The translations under genes and the position numbers were made by a program. Below, piece after piece: positions 9,614 through 19,849 of a DNA stretch of 64,000 bases. Source of the DNA: Kappaphycus alvarezii (taxonomy: Eukaryota > Rhodophyta > Florideophyceae > Gigartinales > Solieriaceae); assembly GCA_002205965.3 (NCBI GenBank), contig NADL03000049.1:372001-436000 (forward strand). Reading direction: 5' to 3'. The notes under the pieces are model-generated. The model was not told where the DNA came from. It ran no database searches and saw only the letters and a program-made list of their open reading frames with translations. How positions within the stretch are numbered: position 1 is the first letter of the stretch; each line of letters opens with the position of its first letter.

Positions 9614-11190
9614 CTACAGCCCTCCCCTTTGTCTCTTCTTAAGTGTGGGCCCTCGTTGAGCTCCACTTGTTACAGGCCGGAGCCGCTTAGCCTTCCTCGT
9701 AGGCCTTTGTGTATACCTGCCCAAAGGCGGTTGTGGTGGAGGTTGCTGTGGTTGCGGTAGAGGTTGCGGTGGATCTACACCTTCGTCACCGTTTTCCCTT
9801 GCTTCATCCCTGCATTTCCCTTCATTTTCCACCAGCACTAGAGCCATTTTCCTCACCATTAGAAATATTTTGTAGAGTTTGCAATACAGCCCCGTCCCGA
9901 AAACACCTCTGGAAGCTTGACTGCTACCAGAAGTGAGAGCTTTTTGTGCTTCTCCTACTACTTCTACTGTTGCTCGGATAGTGTGGAGTAGATCACAAAA
10001 CTTGCTCCTTGTGGCTATGCCAAATAACCCAGCATGCGCGCCTCAGCCCTGTGTGAACTCTAAGACATAAGCTTGTGCCACATAAAGAACAGGAATATGA
10101 AGACCGATGTCCTCGTGTCGGAGGGGGGCTTCTGCCCACAAAGCGCACAGTAAAGAGCCTTTCCGCGTCTTGGTTCATGACCTAGAACTAACTTTCTCAG
10201 AATTGACCATCTGAGCTATTAAAAAGACAAGACGTTTGTTCTTGCGGGCGTGGGCAAGATGAACCAACCGTTTCACCTCTTGCCTAGACACAGCACCAGA
10301 GTGTGCAATTGTGCCTTCATTACCTGCCATACTTCCTTGTTCTTCACGAATTTGTTCTTCTCTACGGAGCAAAGTAGCAGCGTACCTGAGAAGCTCCTGC
10401 GATACATCAACATGAATTGTTTGTCGCTTGAACCTTTTTTAACGAGTCGCGGTAGCCATCCAACGATATAAAAAAATTAGTTGATTTTAGTAAGTCTCGT
10501 CTCTCATACATGCGCAGACTACAAACGCATTTATCACCACTGTCTTGATCGTTTGAGACACCAACCTCTGTTCCAATTGGAAGTGGGAGATTGGGATCTT
10601 AGATTAGACCTCATTTGCTAGCGCCGTCGACACCCCCTTCGTTTTAGAATAGAAACTCTGCGCCGCGTGTTTAAATAGCTTGAGCGGAACAAAAGGGCCT
10701 TTTTCTCTAATATGATTGTCAAGATTCTTCCAGAACGACAGCTTTGTCTTGATAGTCTCAGCTTGTTCCGACGTGATGTAGACTGGTATTAAGGGATCCT
10801 CTACGTGAGCTCATTGCACAACACCGGAAACAGTTGTAGTCAAAGCAGTATGGCATGCTTGCAAGACGGCCAAAGGGCATCGAAATAGAACAATGTAGAG
10901 AATACTGGTCTCTGCAAAACAGACGTAATACTTAAACCAACGCCCAGAACAAGCAGCTGATGTAAAACTTGTCTTATATGCTCTTTCGGAATGTATTTCC
11001 GAAAGTCAGCATCTCCCACATTGCAAAAGATCAGATCAGTTGAAGCAAGTGTGGAAGAAGACCCAAGTGTTGACGCTGCTACGCGGATCTTGATTTTTTT
11101 TGGCCGCGGAGTTTTTGGGCGCCAGAGCTTGCCCAGTTGGATTACAGGGTCTTGGAGGAGGTGTGGGATCCTCAACTCGTGAGGTGGCAT
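9614..11190 (-). pseudogene. Decayed, unidentified transposase-like gene
   Basis: A run of coding-like frames on the minus strand that hand over to each other from 11190 down to 9614, as in a gene broken by several stops and shifts. Order: a stretch ending near IRQVLHQLLVLGV (about 10960), then DPLIPVYITSEQAETIKTKL and SFWKNLDNHIREKGPFVPLK (about 10640-10800). Next is an LFKHAAQSFYSKTKG segment, then RQTIHVDVSQELLRYAATLL and SGAVSRQEVKRLVHLAHARK (10175-10430). The tail is proline/glutamine-rich (PQPLPQPQQPPPQPPLGRY) with a basic, nuclear-signal-like end (RPTRKAKRLRPV, about 9690). The FYSKTKG...EQ...NAF layout recalls the C-terminal part of DDE transposases that have a KxxGVD-type segment (piggyBac-like and relatives), but I cannot name the family. 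It could instead be a dead host gene. No terminal repeats were found. Confidence 0.45.
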
Positions 11191-11283
11191 AAGATGGAGG
11201 TGGCTGCATGCTGCTGTGGGTGGAGGGATGTTTTCAACTTAAGGTGGAGGTGGCTGCATGCCAGTGTGGGTGGAGGTGGGGTG
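11186..11283. repeat. Two-unit direct repeat, GGAGGTGGCTGCATG
   Basis: Two adjacent units of about 45-50 bp both contain TGGAGGTGGCTGCATGC followed by GTGTGGGTGGAGG-like sequence. It lies just upstream (on the minus strand) of the decayed transposase-like gene and would encode a proline/histidine-rich stretch on that strand. Confidence 0.6.
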
Positions 11284-11438
11284 TGGCACATCTCTGGAAC
11301 CACTCCGCCGATTTCCAAGATTGAACAGTCGCCGTTCTCTGGACGAGCTTTTCATTACATTGATGCAAAAGGATTCTTGATCCAATCTCTCTAAAACATG
11401 CTACAGTCCCTCAAATTTGGCCTAGATTACAGCCCTGG

Positions 11439-11458
11439 TGATCAATATATGGATCATT
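11439..11458 (+). repeat. Short dispersed motif TGATCAATATATGGATCATT
   Basis: Most diverged of the four motif copies, only 35 bp from the next copy at 11494-11513; nearly a perfect palindrome (TGATCA...TGGATCA). Confidence 0.5.
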
Positions 11459-11493
11459 AGGGGTTCCAGCTCTAAAATACCAAAAATTGCTTT

Positions 11494-11513
11494 TGATCAT
11501 TATATCGATCAGT
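11494..11513 (+). repeat. Short dispersed motif TGATCATTATATCGATCAGT
   Basis: Fourth copy. It is followed by CAGCATTAGGGATATAAAGT and a GTACTGTACAG palindrome, which is the inverted counterpart of the sequence left of the copy at 8499. Confidence 0.6.
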
Positions 11514-11545
11514 GTCAGCATTAGGGATATAAAGTACTGTACAGC

Positions 11546-14410
11546 ACAGTAGCGACTGATGCCATACGACAGCGACACAACCCCCTCTGAGGGGCGTTTT
11601 ATGTCTTTTTGAAACTCAAAAAACTGAAAAGTTGAAAAGTGAATCACCAATCACCATCAACTAGCAGGCCAAGTACATGTATGTTTCAGCCTTTCTAACC
11701 CTTATCTATAATTTCCCGGAAACACTTTGAAACGAGAAATGAACTCCTATCGACTGGTATTCCAACGTATAATGAGACAGCTGTCCTTCCATTCATGCAT
11801 TCCAAGAAACGTTACAAACGGGAGGCCTCATTCACCATTCTGTTTCCACTTTATTACCAGCTGGAGCTCGGATCTTCATCATCTGCTGATACTGAATGCA
11901 TTAAACTTCTTTTTTCTTCCTTCTTCCTCTGTATGGGCCACTACTCCTTTTGCAAGGCAGCAGACCCATACTGCAATTTGCCCAACCCAACGACCTCCTT
12001 CTAGATAAAGCTACCCTCAACCAAAGCTTCCCGCACCGTTGCATCCCAAAAGCATTCCATTATCCCACCGCCTATCCCTGAAGTGATTAAGTAGAAAAGA
12101 GTTCTATAGCTGCAAAGTCGGACTATCGCTTAAAGGATTAAGGCGCAGCATGTCCCAAAAGCCAGACTGGTGGAACACACTTCGGTTTTCTCATTCCCCA
12201 CTCTTTGTTTCATTTGTTCAATAGAAGTATAAAGAGGATATTTAGACCGAAATATTGAATTAAAGAATGGAGCAATTGATTCCATAAGATACTTACTCAA
12301 AACCTATAGTTATCTCGAGTTCAGTGCGTTCTAAGCGAAGGTATTGCGCACCTAGTAACCATTTTATCCTCCCTACGACACTATCGAGCTGGAAAAATGT
12401 GCAAAGGACCTTAATTGACGCCCAGCGAACGATGAAAGGCCTCCGTACCTCAAAATACCGAAAAAGTCCTACGTACTATCGATAAGCAGCTGTAATGGTC
12501 CCAAAATGTTATTAGAGCTTACCGTTAAGATCTTGAGAGCGTTTAATCCGCGAAAACGTGGAAATAGCCGGAAAATGCCCGTCAGTGATGAAAGAAGGCT
12601 AGCGCGGACCTTTTTCAACTCTTTAAATTTCGCCAGGTCGTTAAGAGATAAGCTGAAACTACCCATATCAGGCTCCTGGACGAGAGAATAACTCACAGAC
12701 AATGTTAATCTTCTCTACAGGAAATTTAAACTGAAACTACCTCTGACGAAACAGCTTAAAATTGACCGATTGTACTACGCGAAAGTGTGCAGTGGTGGAA
12801 CTTCGTCGTATTTAGCAATCAAGATTGATTTAATCGCGTTTTACCGGATGTTTTGAAGTGCTTCTGGCACGATTAAACGAGTAAGATGTTGCTTTCAAAG
12901 TGTCAGCATGTTTTGAATGGAGTACTGGTTAGGGGACCTTGTGGTTATGAAAGGACTAAGTGCAAGATAAGTGCGTTTTGAAATGACAGGAGTACGCGGA
13001 GATGCTGGAAAAGCTGCTAGCATATCATGAAAATCATTTGTCTATTAATTGGGTTTTCAACAGGATAGTTCTTCCGCCCAGTCATCTAGTTTGACCAAAG
13101 AGTGGTTTTCTTCGCAAGTTACTCGAGTTATGAAGTGGAAAGTGACACTAAAAGGCCTAATTTGATTGATGAACTAGGGGAACTATTGTCTGGGGGCGAT
13201 CTTTGCCGAGATCTGCCAATTTTCGAGAGTTTCAAACTTATATACCTGTGTTATGGAAAGTCAGAACTCCATCTGTGATAAAGCCGTTCAGGGACTGCTC
13301 CAGTCTTTTCATAAGCGTCGTTTCAATGTGATTGAGGATCATTGAGGCTGATTTGACTACTAGAAATTCCCGCGTGGCTCGGATATGTCAGTAAAGCAAG
13401 GGTGCCCTACGGCAACAATTCCCCTATATTTTAGAATTCAGGAAGTCACGCTCTGGAGACATAAAAATGTACTTATAAATTCCCTTTTACCACTGTTTTG
13501 GGACTAGAAAAGCCTATTGGGCAGTTTGTTTATTCCGCTGTACCGTTATGGCGGGATTTGCTCAGGGGTGGGTGCCCATTGGCATCAGTCGTCACTGTAC
13601 AGTACTGATATTTGGGATAAATAGCTTTAGAAGATTAACATTATCTTGAAGGTTGAGTCTCTACAGTATGCTATTTAACCGTCCGGTTGATCGCCACAAG
13701 ACAGAGGCGTGCTTCCTCCGCTTTCGCATTCACACAGTCGCCATTATACTATTAATATAGAATACTTGCGTGCGTCGCGTTGGTGATTCCTTTGTTATAT
13801 TGCTCCACCACGGCGTCACTACCAATCGCTATTCCTCAGAACAACCTTACCTGTTGCCCGATCCAAATCCAATTGAGGGAAAAGTGTAGTGATTCTATTG
13901 GGGCTCTAAAAAACTCCATCGCGATCGAATGCTGGAGTTAAGCATCTTCGTTTGGACCACGCAGGTAGCCCACTCATGTAGAGTCCTACGAATCGGTGAG
14001 TCACTTCTGTCTTTGCACATCTCTCCTTCACTCGACCCCAATCTGGACGATCTCCTCTCATCGTCCCTGCACCTCTTGTACCCGCGCACCCGTCCTGATT
14101 GCATCCCCACCCACCCTCTACGCATTCTCAACGAGTCTTCCCAGTCCCCCGGGGGGACTTCTCATCCCAATAAATCCCCATATATGTTCTTCATCTGGAG
14201 TGTGCCCGCTGCCTCTGTCCATCCGCAAAACAAATTCTCACAACTCCATTCAGAAATCATCGCAACATTCTCACCCAATAAAATTCATCCTTAGCACTGT
14301 TAGCGTACATCCATGCCCCTTGGCTTCCGCCTGGTTTTTATTCAAGGCACCTCCGAAGTTTGCTGTATTTGAATGTTCCCTTCCCTCTGTGGGTATTGTG
14401 CCATAATCAA
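11546..14410. other. No recognisable gene
   Basis: Frames are short, apart from two overlapping plus-strand frames at 13929-14294 and 13996-14406 with cysteine/proline-rich, low-complexity-looking translations and no motif. 12060-13890 has almost no frame over 60 codons on either strand and is probably non-coding. A GTACAGTAC palindrome lies at about 13596-13608. Confidence 0.4.
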
Positions 14411-14765
14411 CCCACGCCGTGTGCCACCACATCACCCTGCTGTTTGCAACCACAAACTCGCGTTGTATTTAATCACAACTCCCAGCTGTGTGCAAGCGAT
14501 CACACCCACGCCGTGTGCAACACCCCTCCCAAATTGTGGGCAATCGTTCCTATTGAATTTGTAGTCATTTCCCCCGCTGTTTGAAATCAAATCCCCAGCC
14601 GTTTGCAAGTACAGCCCCCGCCGTTTGCAACCACAACTCGCCGCTTTGTGCAAGCGATAAACACCTTGCTGTTGTGCAACCAACTCCGCCACTGCTGTAT
14701 ACAAGAGATCGCCTCCCGCCATGTGGATGACTTCAGCTCCTGTTTTTTGCAAACCCCCCGCTGTG
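14411..14765. repeat. Degenerate 22-24 bp minisatellite
   Basis: About fifteen imperfect units follow the pattern GCCGTTTGCAACCACAACTCCC (example units near 14439, 14487, 14511, 14597, 14619 and 14642). The core G-CYGTKTGCAA is best preserved; spacing is mostly 22-24 bp with one longer interval near 14535-14575. The array ends about 115 bp before the transposase relic at 14880. An open frame covering it on the minus strand (14432-14812) follows from the repeat and is not considered a gene. Confidence 0.75.
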
Positions 14766-14879
14766 TCCAGAATCAACATCACATCGTTTGTGCGGCATGC
14801 CCAGGGTTGCACCCCAAATCAAAACCGCTAACAAAATCGTCCTCCAAATGTCGAACATCTGTGTCGAATAGAAAACTCA

Positions 14880-15690
14880 GTGCCTAATCCTGTCTTTAAT
14901 CGATTATACACAGCTGTTGTAGCTCGATCGGAGTATCTACGCAGGGGGATGAGGCCAGACGCGACTGGTATTGAAATATCCCCGCTTCTAAAAGTAATAA
15001 TTGAACTTCGATCGCTCGCGCATGCACTACGTGCGGACCTTTTTGATGAAATGTTTGATGTTTGTGAAATTACGGCGTCACAATGCGTGCAAGCATTTTG
15101 TAAAGCTGTGACAGAATGATCCGGAGGTAGATACCTAAGGGCTCCAAATCACGAGGATTTGGAGCGCATTGAAAGATAGTTTGCCACTGTCGGCCTTCCA
15201 GGGTGCATTGAGTGCCCGAAGGCTTTGCAAGGAATAATGAGTGAGAAAATGGTTCACCTAGCATTCGAATCGAGTTTATTTGCTGATTGGATTTATGGGT
15301 CTCGTCGATTCAGTTTGGAATACCTGGAGCATTTAATGACCTTAACATTTTAGAGGTCAGCGACCAATTTAGGGTGATGCCTAGTGCTACGTTTCCTCTG
15401 GTTTTCCCGAGCCATACAATGGACGGTAAGGGATTTAATTTCTTGTATTACCTAACAGACGGGATCTACCCCTTGGAAGATCTTTGTCAACACTTTGAGT
15501 AACCCGGTGAACAGAAAGAGCGAAGCGTTCTGTAGAAGACAGGAAGGGGTGCAGAAATGTCTTGAGCGGGTTTTCAGTGTTCCTTTTCACAGGTTTAAAA
15601 TGCCCTTTGTCTCAAGTAAACTGTTGAACGTAACGATAATGGCAACGATTGCGAAAGTAGCTATTGTGCTTCACATTATGAATGTTTAAG
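14880..15690 (+). mobile_element. Broken Plant_tran/Harbinger-like DDE transposase
   Basis: Frames at 14880-15119, 15287-15502 and 15495-15689 match successive parts of a Plant_tran (PIF/Harbinger-related) transposase. The N-terminal part has YLRRGMRPDATGI, PLLKVIIELRSLAHALRADL and CEITASQCVQAFCKAVTE. A shifted piece follows, reading YLRAPNHEDLERIE. The DDE core has DLWVSSIQFGIPGAFNDLNI (PGxxND holds the second acidic residue) and FLYYLTDGIYPLED. The C-terminus reads EAFCRRQEGVQKCLERVFSV and ends with LHIMNV. The family normally has a GFPGCIGSIDCMHW segment carrying the first aspartate. Here it is GLPGCIECPKALQG, so that residue and its surroundings are missing. There are also stops and shifts, so it cannot encode an active enzyme. 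I did not find terminal inverted repeats or a 3-bp target duplication. Confidence 0.8.
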
Positions 15691-15719
15691 TACGAATGCA
15701 TCACTATAGTAGTGAAGGA

Positions 15720-17574
15720 TCTGGGTTATTCTCCTCCTTCTAAAGTGAACTTGATGACGACACTGATATTTTTATTGTGCTTTTAAACAGCACCGGTTCA
15801 GTGCTAGGGATAAACCAAAATGAAATCCCAGATGAAGTCAAAGCACGGGAATTGAATAGGCATATTTCAAATGATCCAATCAACCACCAATGGAACCAGC
15901 ATGGTAATAGTTAGGTCTCAGTGAAGCGACCTAATAAGTACATAGGAAGTTATTGTTTATATGCAATCGAGAATTGATGCCTGTGGTCCTTGAAAAGGCA
16001 GAAGTTTAATTGTAACATCTGAACAACACATACAAAACTGTAGTTCAGAATTGCCGATAAACCGTTGGATACAGGATCAAAGTCTCTGTTATCGTCTTGG
16101 TTGGAATGGATGTGTGGAATGACGGTGTAATTACGCCATTCCTTGGGTAGTAAGCGAGGTGTCTGCAGCTCCTGAGGTGTATGCACAGCAGTAGTTCCAG
16201 ACAGTAGCACAGGGTTGCGGTAAGTGGATGGCGCAGCTCTACCAGAAGCAGTACCATTTCTTTCCAGGGTTTTCAATGCCTTGGTTTGAGCAATGCTCAT
16301 ATAACGATGTTTCAGATTGGGGCCTGTGCCAGGAATAGAGAACAAGTTGAGCACATATGTATCTCGTTCGACTTGAACAAGATCCTGGGTTTCCTTTAAT
16401 CGTTTTGCAGATGCTTTTTAATTTTTCGATAGCCTCTGCTCCTCTCTTCAAAGCATCAACATTCTTCGGAAGCTCTTGATAGCGCTTTAGTCCAACCGGT
16501 CGTTCTTTTGCTGGATAAACTTCCGATAAAACTAAATTCCCGACATGGTTTGATTGAGAATCGGAGCTGTTTTCCCGCCATTACCATTGCATGTGATAAC
16601 AGAGCTGTTGACACGAGCAACTGCATCAGCCTCATCAACTGACTCTACTTGCTCCTTGGAACCTAGTATCAAAGAGCAGGAATGTGTAGTTCTGCAGAAA
16701 GTCTCGGAAATAAAACTCAGGACCGACGTCTATACCCGGGTCTCGCAGAGAAGTGCACATGTGGCATATATTGGCATCGCCGTTGCACACTGCAGTTGCA
16801 GGCGAATATATCTTCTTCCGTTTGGGAGCCAGTAGGGTTATTCTTTTCAATAAAGGGGAAAAAGGTTTGGGTGTTTTACTCTTGGAAGATATATCCGGTC
16901 TATCCCATTCTTTTTAATCACTCCCATAATTCCCTCAAATTTCACTGCTTCACATCGTGCCTACCGGGTACATAATGGCTGGATTCAGCCGTTTCACATC
17001 CGTCATGAAGGAGTTCTAAGCATGAAGAACTTGGGATAGGAACAAGTCCTTCTCTTCCCCGGAGCCAGACGAGGGATCCTATGATGCAGCGACATATGAC
17101 CTGCACGCTGCCACGCTATCCTCCGATTTCCATCCCTTTCCTACGCCCATTTCCCTTGCGAAGATTACAGGACGTCGAAATTTGTTTTGAGATATTTTTT
17201 TCGGATCTTGTTGAAGAAATATGAGGGACCTTTTGCGCTATCTTGATAAAGAGGAGACGGATTTATTTTCGAGAAATGAGAGACGCCAAAACGTATGTAT
17301 GCCGTTTCCTTTGCTTTGAAATAAAAACTAAAATGATGGTGTTTCTTGTTAAAAAGAGAATTGAATTTGAGAGAGAAAGTGCGAAAAGGGAGAGGCATGG
17401 ACCGACGAGGAACCCAGAAGTGGGAGCTGGATATCGCTGTTGACCAAATTCATGCTTGCTGATCTGGTTGATCACAGACGTGGGATAATTTTATCTGTTT
17501 CCTGCGGTACATCACGAATCGGTATCGCAATAAACTGTGTAGAGATTAATTGCTCGATATGTCGAAGTCACCAT
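15720..17574. other. No identified gene; coding-like relic on minus strand
   Basis: On the minus strand at about 15950-16850 several frames look coding by composition and hand over to each other: NICHMCTSLRDPGIDVGPEF, then LSEVYPAKERPVGLKRYQEL, PKNVDALKRGAEAIEKLKSI, and 15950-16354 with NLFSIPGTGPNLKHRYMSIA. I do not recognise the family. It may be a dead gene of a transposon or the host. The rest, including AT-rich 17165-17475, shows nothing. Confidence 0.3.
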
Positions 17575-17592
17575 TCAGTAACAGTACTGTAG

Positions 17593-17659
17593 GCACTACT
17601 ATACTGTAGAGCGCCTATGATTGGTATATAGATGTCGCTTTACAGTATAGTACTGTAAG
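17593..17659. repeat. Fold-back repeat with ACTATACTGTA arms
   Basis: ACTATACTGTAGAGCG (17598-17613) and CGCTTTACAGTATAGT (17636-17651) are inverted copies with one mismatch and a 22-bp spacer; further CAGTACTGTA copies flank both arms. It looks like a tiny MITE-like fold-back or a cluster of the dispersed CAGTACTG palindrome. Confidence 0.55.
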
Positions 17660-18041
17660 TGCTTGCCATGCCGTCGTCGCAGTCGATCTGCGGCTCCTGC
17701 CGCGTTCTCACGGATATTGTATTTAGTGATAGTGCCTCTCCCAAAGTTCTTGATTTCCTCCCTCGGTAGGATTATTATATTGAGAAGTTAAGAACAGTAG
17801 ACGACATCGTCCGTTGCTTTCACCAGCGCGTACTGCGTTGGCAAATTCCAATTAACTCTAACCGATCTTCTTGCCTTCACGAAACCTGCGTTGTTTATAA
17901 AACTGTTGATTGTACATCAGTTCGTCACCCTGCGTAAGAACCGGTTTACTCAACAATCCGGATTTGGAGCTCGTTTCCTTACGCTCCTCCATTCAAGATA
18001 CGCTCTTCTCTTTTTTTTGTTGAACAACCGAGTCCCACGCC

Positions 18042-19440
18042 ATGGCACCAATTACTCGCACAGCGTTCAAGTCAAAGGCCGACAAGATCCTCAAGAAAAT
18101 CAAGACGTCGTCAATTCAGTATCCTTCATCGAAGATGCTTCTCGACGCCGCTAAATCTACGTTGGAATTCTACGTTCCTGAAGATAAAGCCCCGACTCCG
18201 CCACGTCGTCGTTCGAAGTATCGGATCTTGAAGAAGTTCGAAACAATCTTGCTGAACTTCTGCCACCGCCAAAGTATATCTTCAACAGGGATGGAGAGCG
18301 AGCAAGGGCTGCTGTTTTTTCAGCAGCCCTTGCTCGCTCTCCATGTCATGTAAGACTTGGCGAAGCTGCTCTCATTCGAACACTTACCAGAACAATATGT
18401 GGACGAAAGCATTGGATCTTCTGCGGAAATGACCGATTTGCGAATAATGATGCACATATGGATGGCAAATTTTCTTGGATGCGACTTAGGGGTAAGCCGT
18501 CAAATTGTTCAATGCATGAAAAAATTACTGTTTATGGATCCGTTCAACGTCTCCAGATCACACACGCCGCCCTGTATCTTAACAAATAAGCCGAATTCTC
18601 CGTCTGAAAATCCATCAACTCCTCCGGTGAACCCGGTAGGTTCCGATAACAGCTCCTGTACGCCCAATGGAGACGACCACTGTAAGGCAATGTTCATTAA
18701 GAGTCTGTTCGAAGAGAAAACATTCAATGGAAATATCGAGCTCGATTTCAAAGATACTTTGAAGCTTTTCGAAATTTAAACGGAGCGAAAAAGTTACTCT
18801 GACAGACGAAAGGCTAATAACATGTTGTACATCATTGATGGTCCCACCCGCAAGTTATATTTCAACAAGTAAACATCAAAAATGGCCTAGAACTCTAAAG
18901 ATAAGGTTATCCGCAACGAACAAAGCAGTGATGCGCGGAGACAACGCGTAATGGAAACATCAGAAACTCTTTTTATTCGTTAATTTTAAGAATTCAAAAG
19001 GGATAGCCGATGTCTCTGAAAGACTTACATCCCAGCAGTGCCCCGAGACATTCAGGCTATCACCGCTTCGGGATTTTTGCATAGATCCGATTCATCTGTC
19101 AAGAACGTCATCACCAATGGTCTTAGGTTTATCAATTTCGTCACCTCTCTTCACAAGTCTCTCCAGCGTCACTGCTAAATTCAGATGCTTGCCCAGGAAG
19201 AAGGCAAGAGAAATCGCCTTCAGTTTACAGGTTTAGTCGATGGACAAGGAGGGTTTGAGACCAACCATATTCCATATGTACGCGATCCTCGCTACATTGG
19301 TCGACCAAATTCAAGACTGAATCCATCAAAGTCTAGCTTTCACCCCCAAAATGTCCATGAAAATCGCAACCGCTGAAAAGAATGTTACAAGTGTGGCCAT
19401 CCTCACTGGACTCGTGCCAATAAATGTGACTCTAAGGGCA
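18042..19440 (+). mobile_element. gag-like fossil of a retroelement, zinc knuckle at its end
   Basis: Starts MAPITRTAFKSKADKILKKI at 18042. It continues in changing frames with a hydrophilic middle part (IRTLTRTICGRK; a proline/serine-rich stretch about 18545-18660) and ends with a basic asparagine-rich stretch and a zinc-knuckle-like CYKCGHPHWTRANKC (about 19380-19430). This order is typical of the gag protein of LTR retroelements. No protease or polymerase follows on this strand: at 19450 a solo-LTR-like insert begins, and beyond it the coding signal is on the opposite strand. It is a broken fossil with several breaks. Family not assigned; Ty1/copia is likeliest given the surroundings. Confidence 0.5.
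18291..18344. repeat. Perfect hairpin, 24-bp arms, 6-nt T loop
   Basis: The arm ATGGAGAGCGAGCAAGGGCTGCTG at 18291-18314 (24 bases; key part GAGCGAGCAAGGGCTGCTG) is followed by TTTTTT (18315-18320) and its exact reverse complement at 18321-18344. It lies inside the gag-like fossil. Confidence 0.95.
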
Positions 19441-19449
19441 TCGCAGGAT

Positions 19450-19843
19450 AATGCGTGAATGAGAGAAGAGGACTGAAAGAGATAGTGAGAGAGAGAAGTG
19501 AGGGACCATGGAAGAGAGTTAAGAGGAGATAAGGTGAGGAGAGACTTTACTCAGACAGAGTATGGAGGGATACCGGGACTTATATAGACCTCGAAGCGAG
19601 TCGACTGGTGCTTCCGGACGATAGAAGGAAGTTTCCAGAAGCGATGTAAGCGACGGTGGGAGGCTGACCCTAAACCTGCTTGAGCTGATCTAAAGAAGAT
19701 CAGCTCAAGCTTACAGTACTGGACAGTGCAAAAGCGTAACGGTCAAGTTCTAGGTTGTACAGAAAACTGCACTAACAGACGTCTGTAAGCCTCTTTACTA
19801 GCTGTAAGCTGTCAACAGAGGCGACAGAAAGTAATTACACTAA
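19450..19843 (-). mobile_element. Solo-LTR-like insertion
   Basis: A ~394-bp segment is flanked on both sides by CAGGAT (19444-19449 and 19844-19849), as expected for a target duplication. Read on the minus strand it begins GTTAGTGTAATTACTTTCTG, has a TATA-like GTCTATATAAGTCCC at about 19571-19586, and then a pyrimidine-rich leader-like stretch (19455-19560, purine-rich on the plus strand). That is the U3-R-U5 layout of an LTR. A 14-bp perfect hairpin lies at 19678-19710. No second copy was found in the window, hence 'solo'. The exact ends are uncertain by a few bases because TG...CA ends are not perfectly preserved. Confidence 0.5.
19678..19710. repeat. Perfect hairpin, 14-bp arms
   Basis: GCTTGAGCTGATCT (19678-19691), AAAGA loop, AGATCAGCTCAAGC (19697-19710). 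It lies in the upstream half of the solo-LTR-like insert. Confidence 0.9.
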
Positions 19844-19849
19844 CAGGAT

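Noticed and set aside
9709-9936. Valine-rich plus-strand frame over GGTTGTGG repeats
   Set aside because: It is the complement of the proline/glutamine-rich stretch of the decayed minus-strand gene.
14411-14765. CRISPR-like array of short repeats
   Set aside because: Units are contiguous and degenerate, without unique spacers, in a eukaryotic context.
14432-14812. 126-aa minus-strand frame with repeated LQTAGG-like words
   Set aside because: The repetition comes from the DNA minisatellite; units are 22-24 bp and not all multiples of three.
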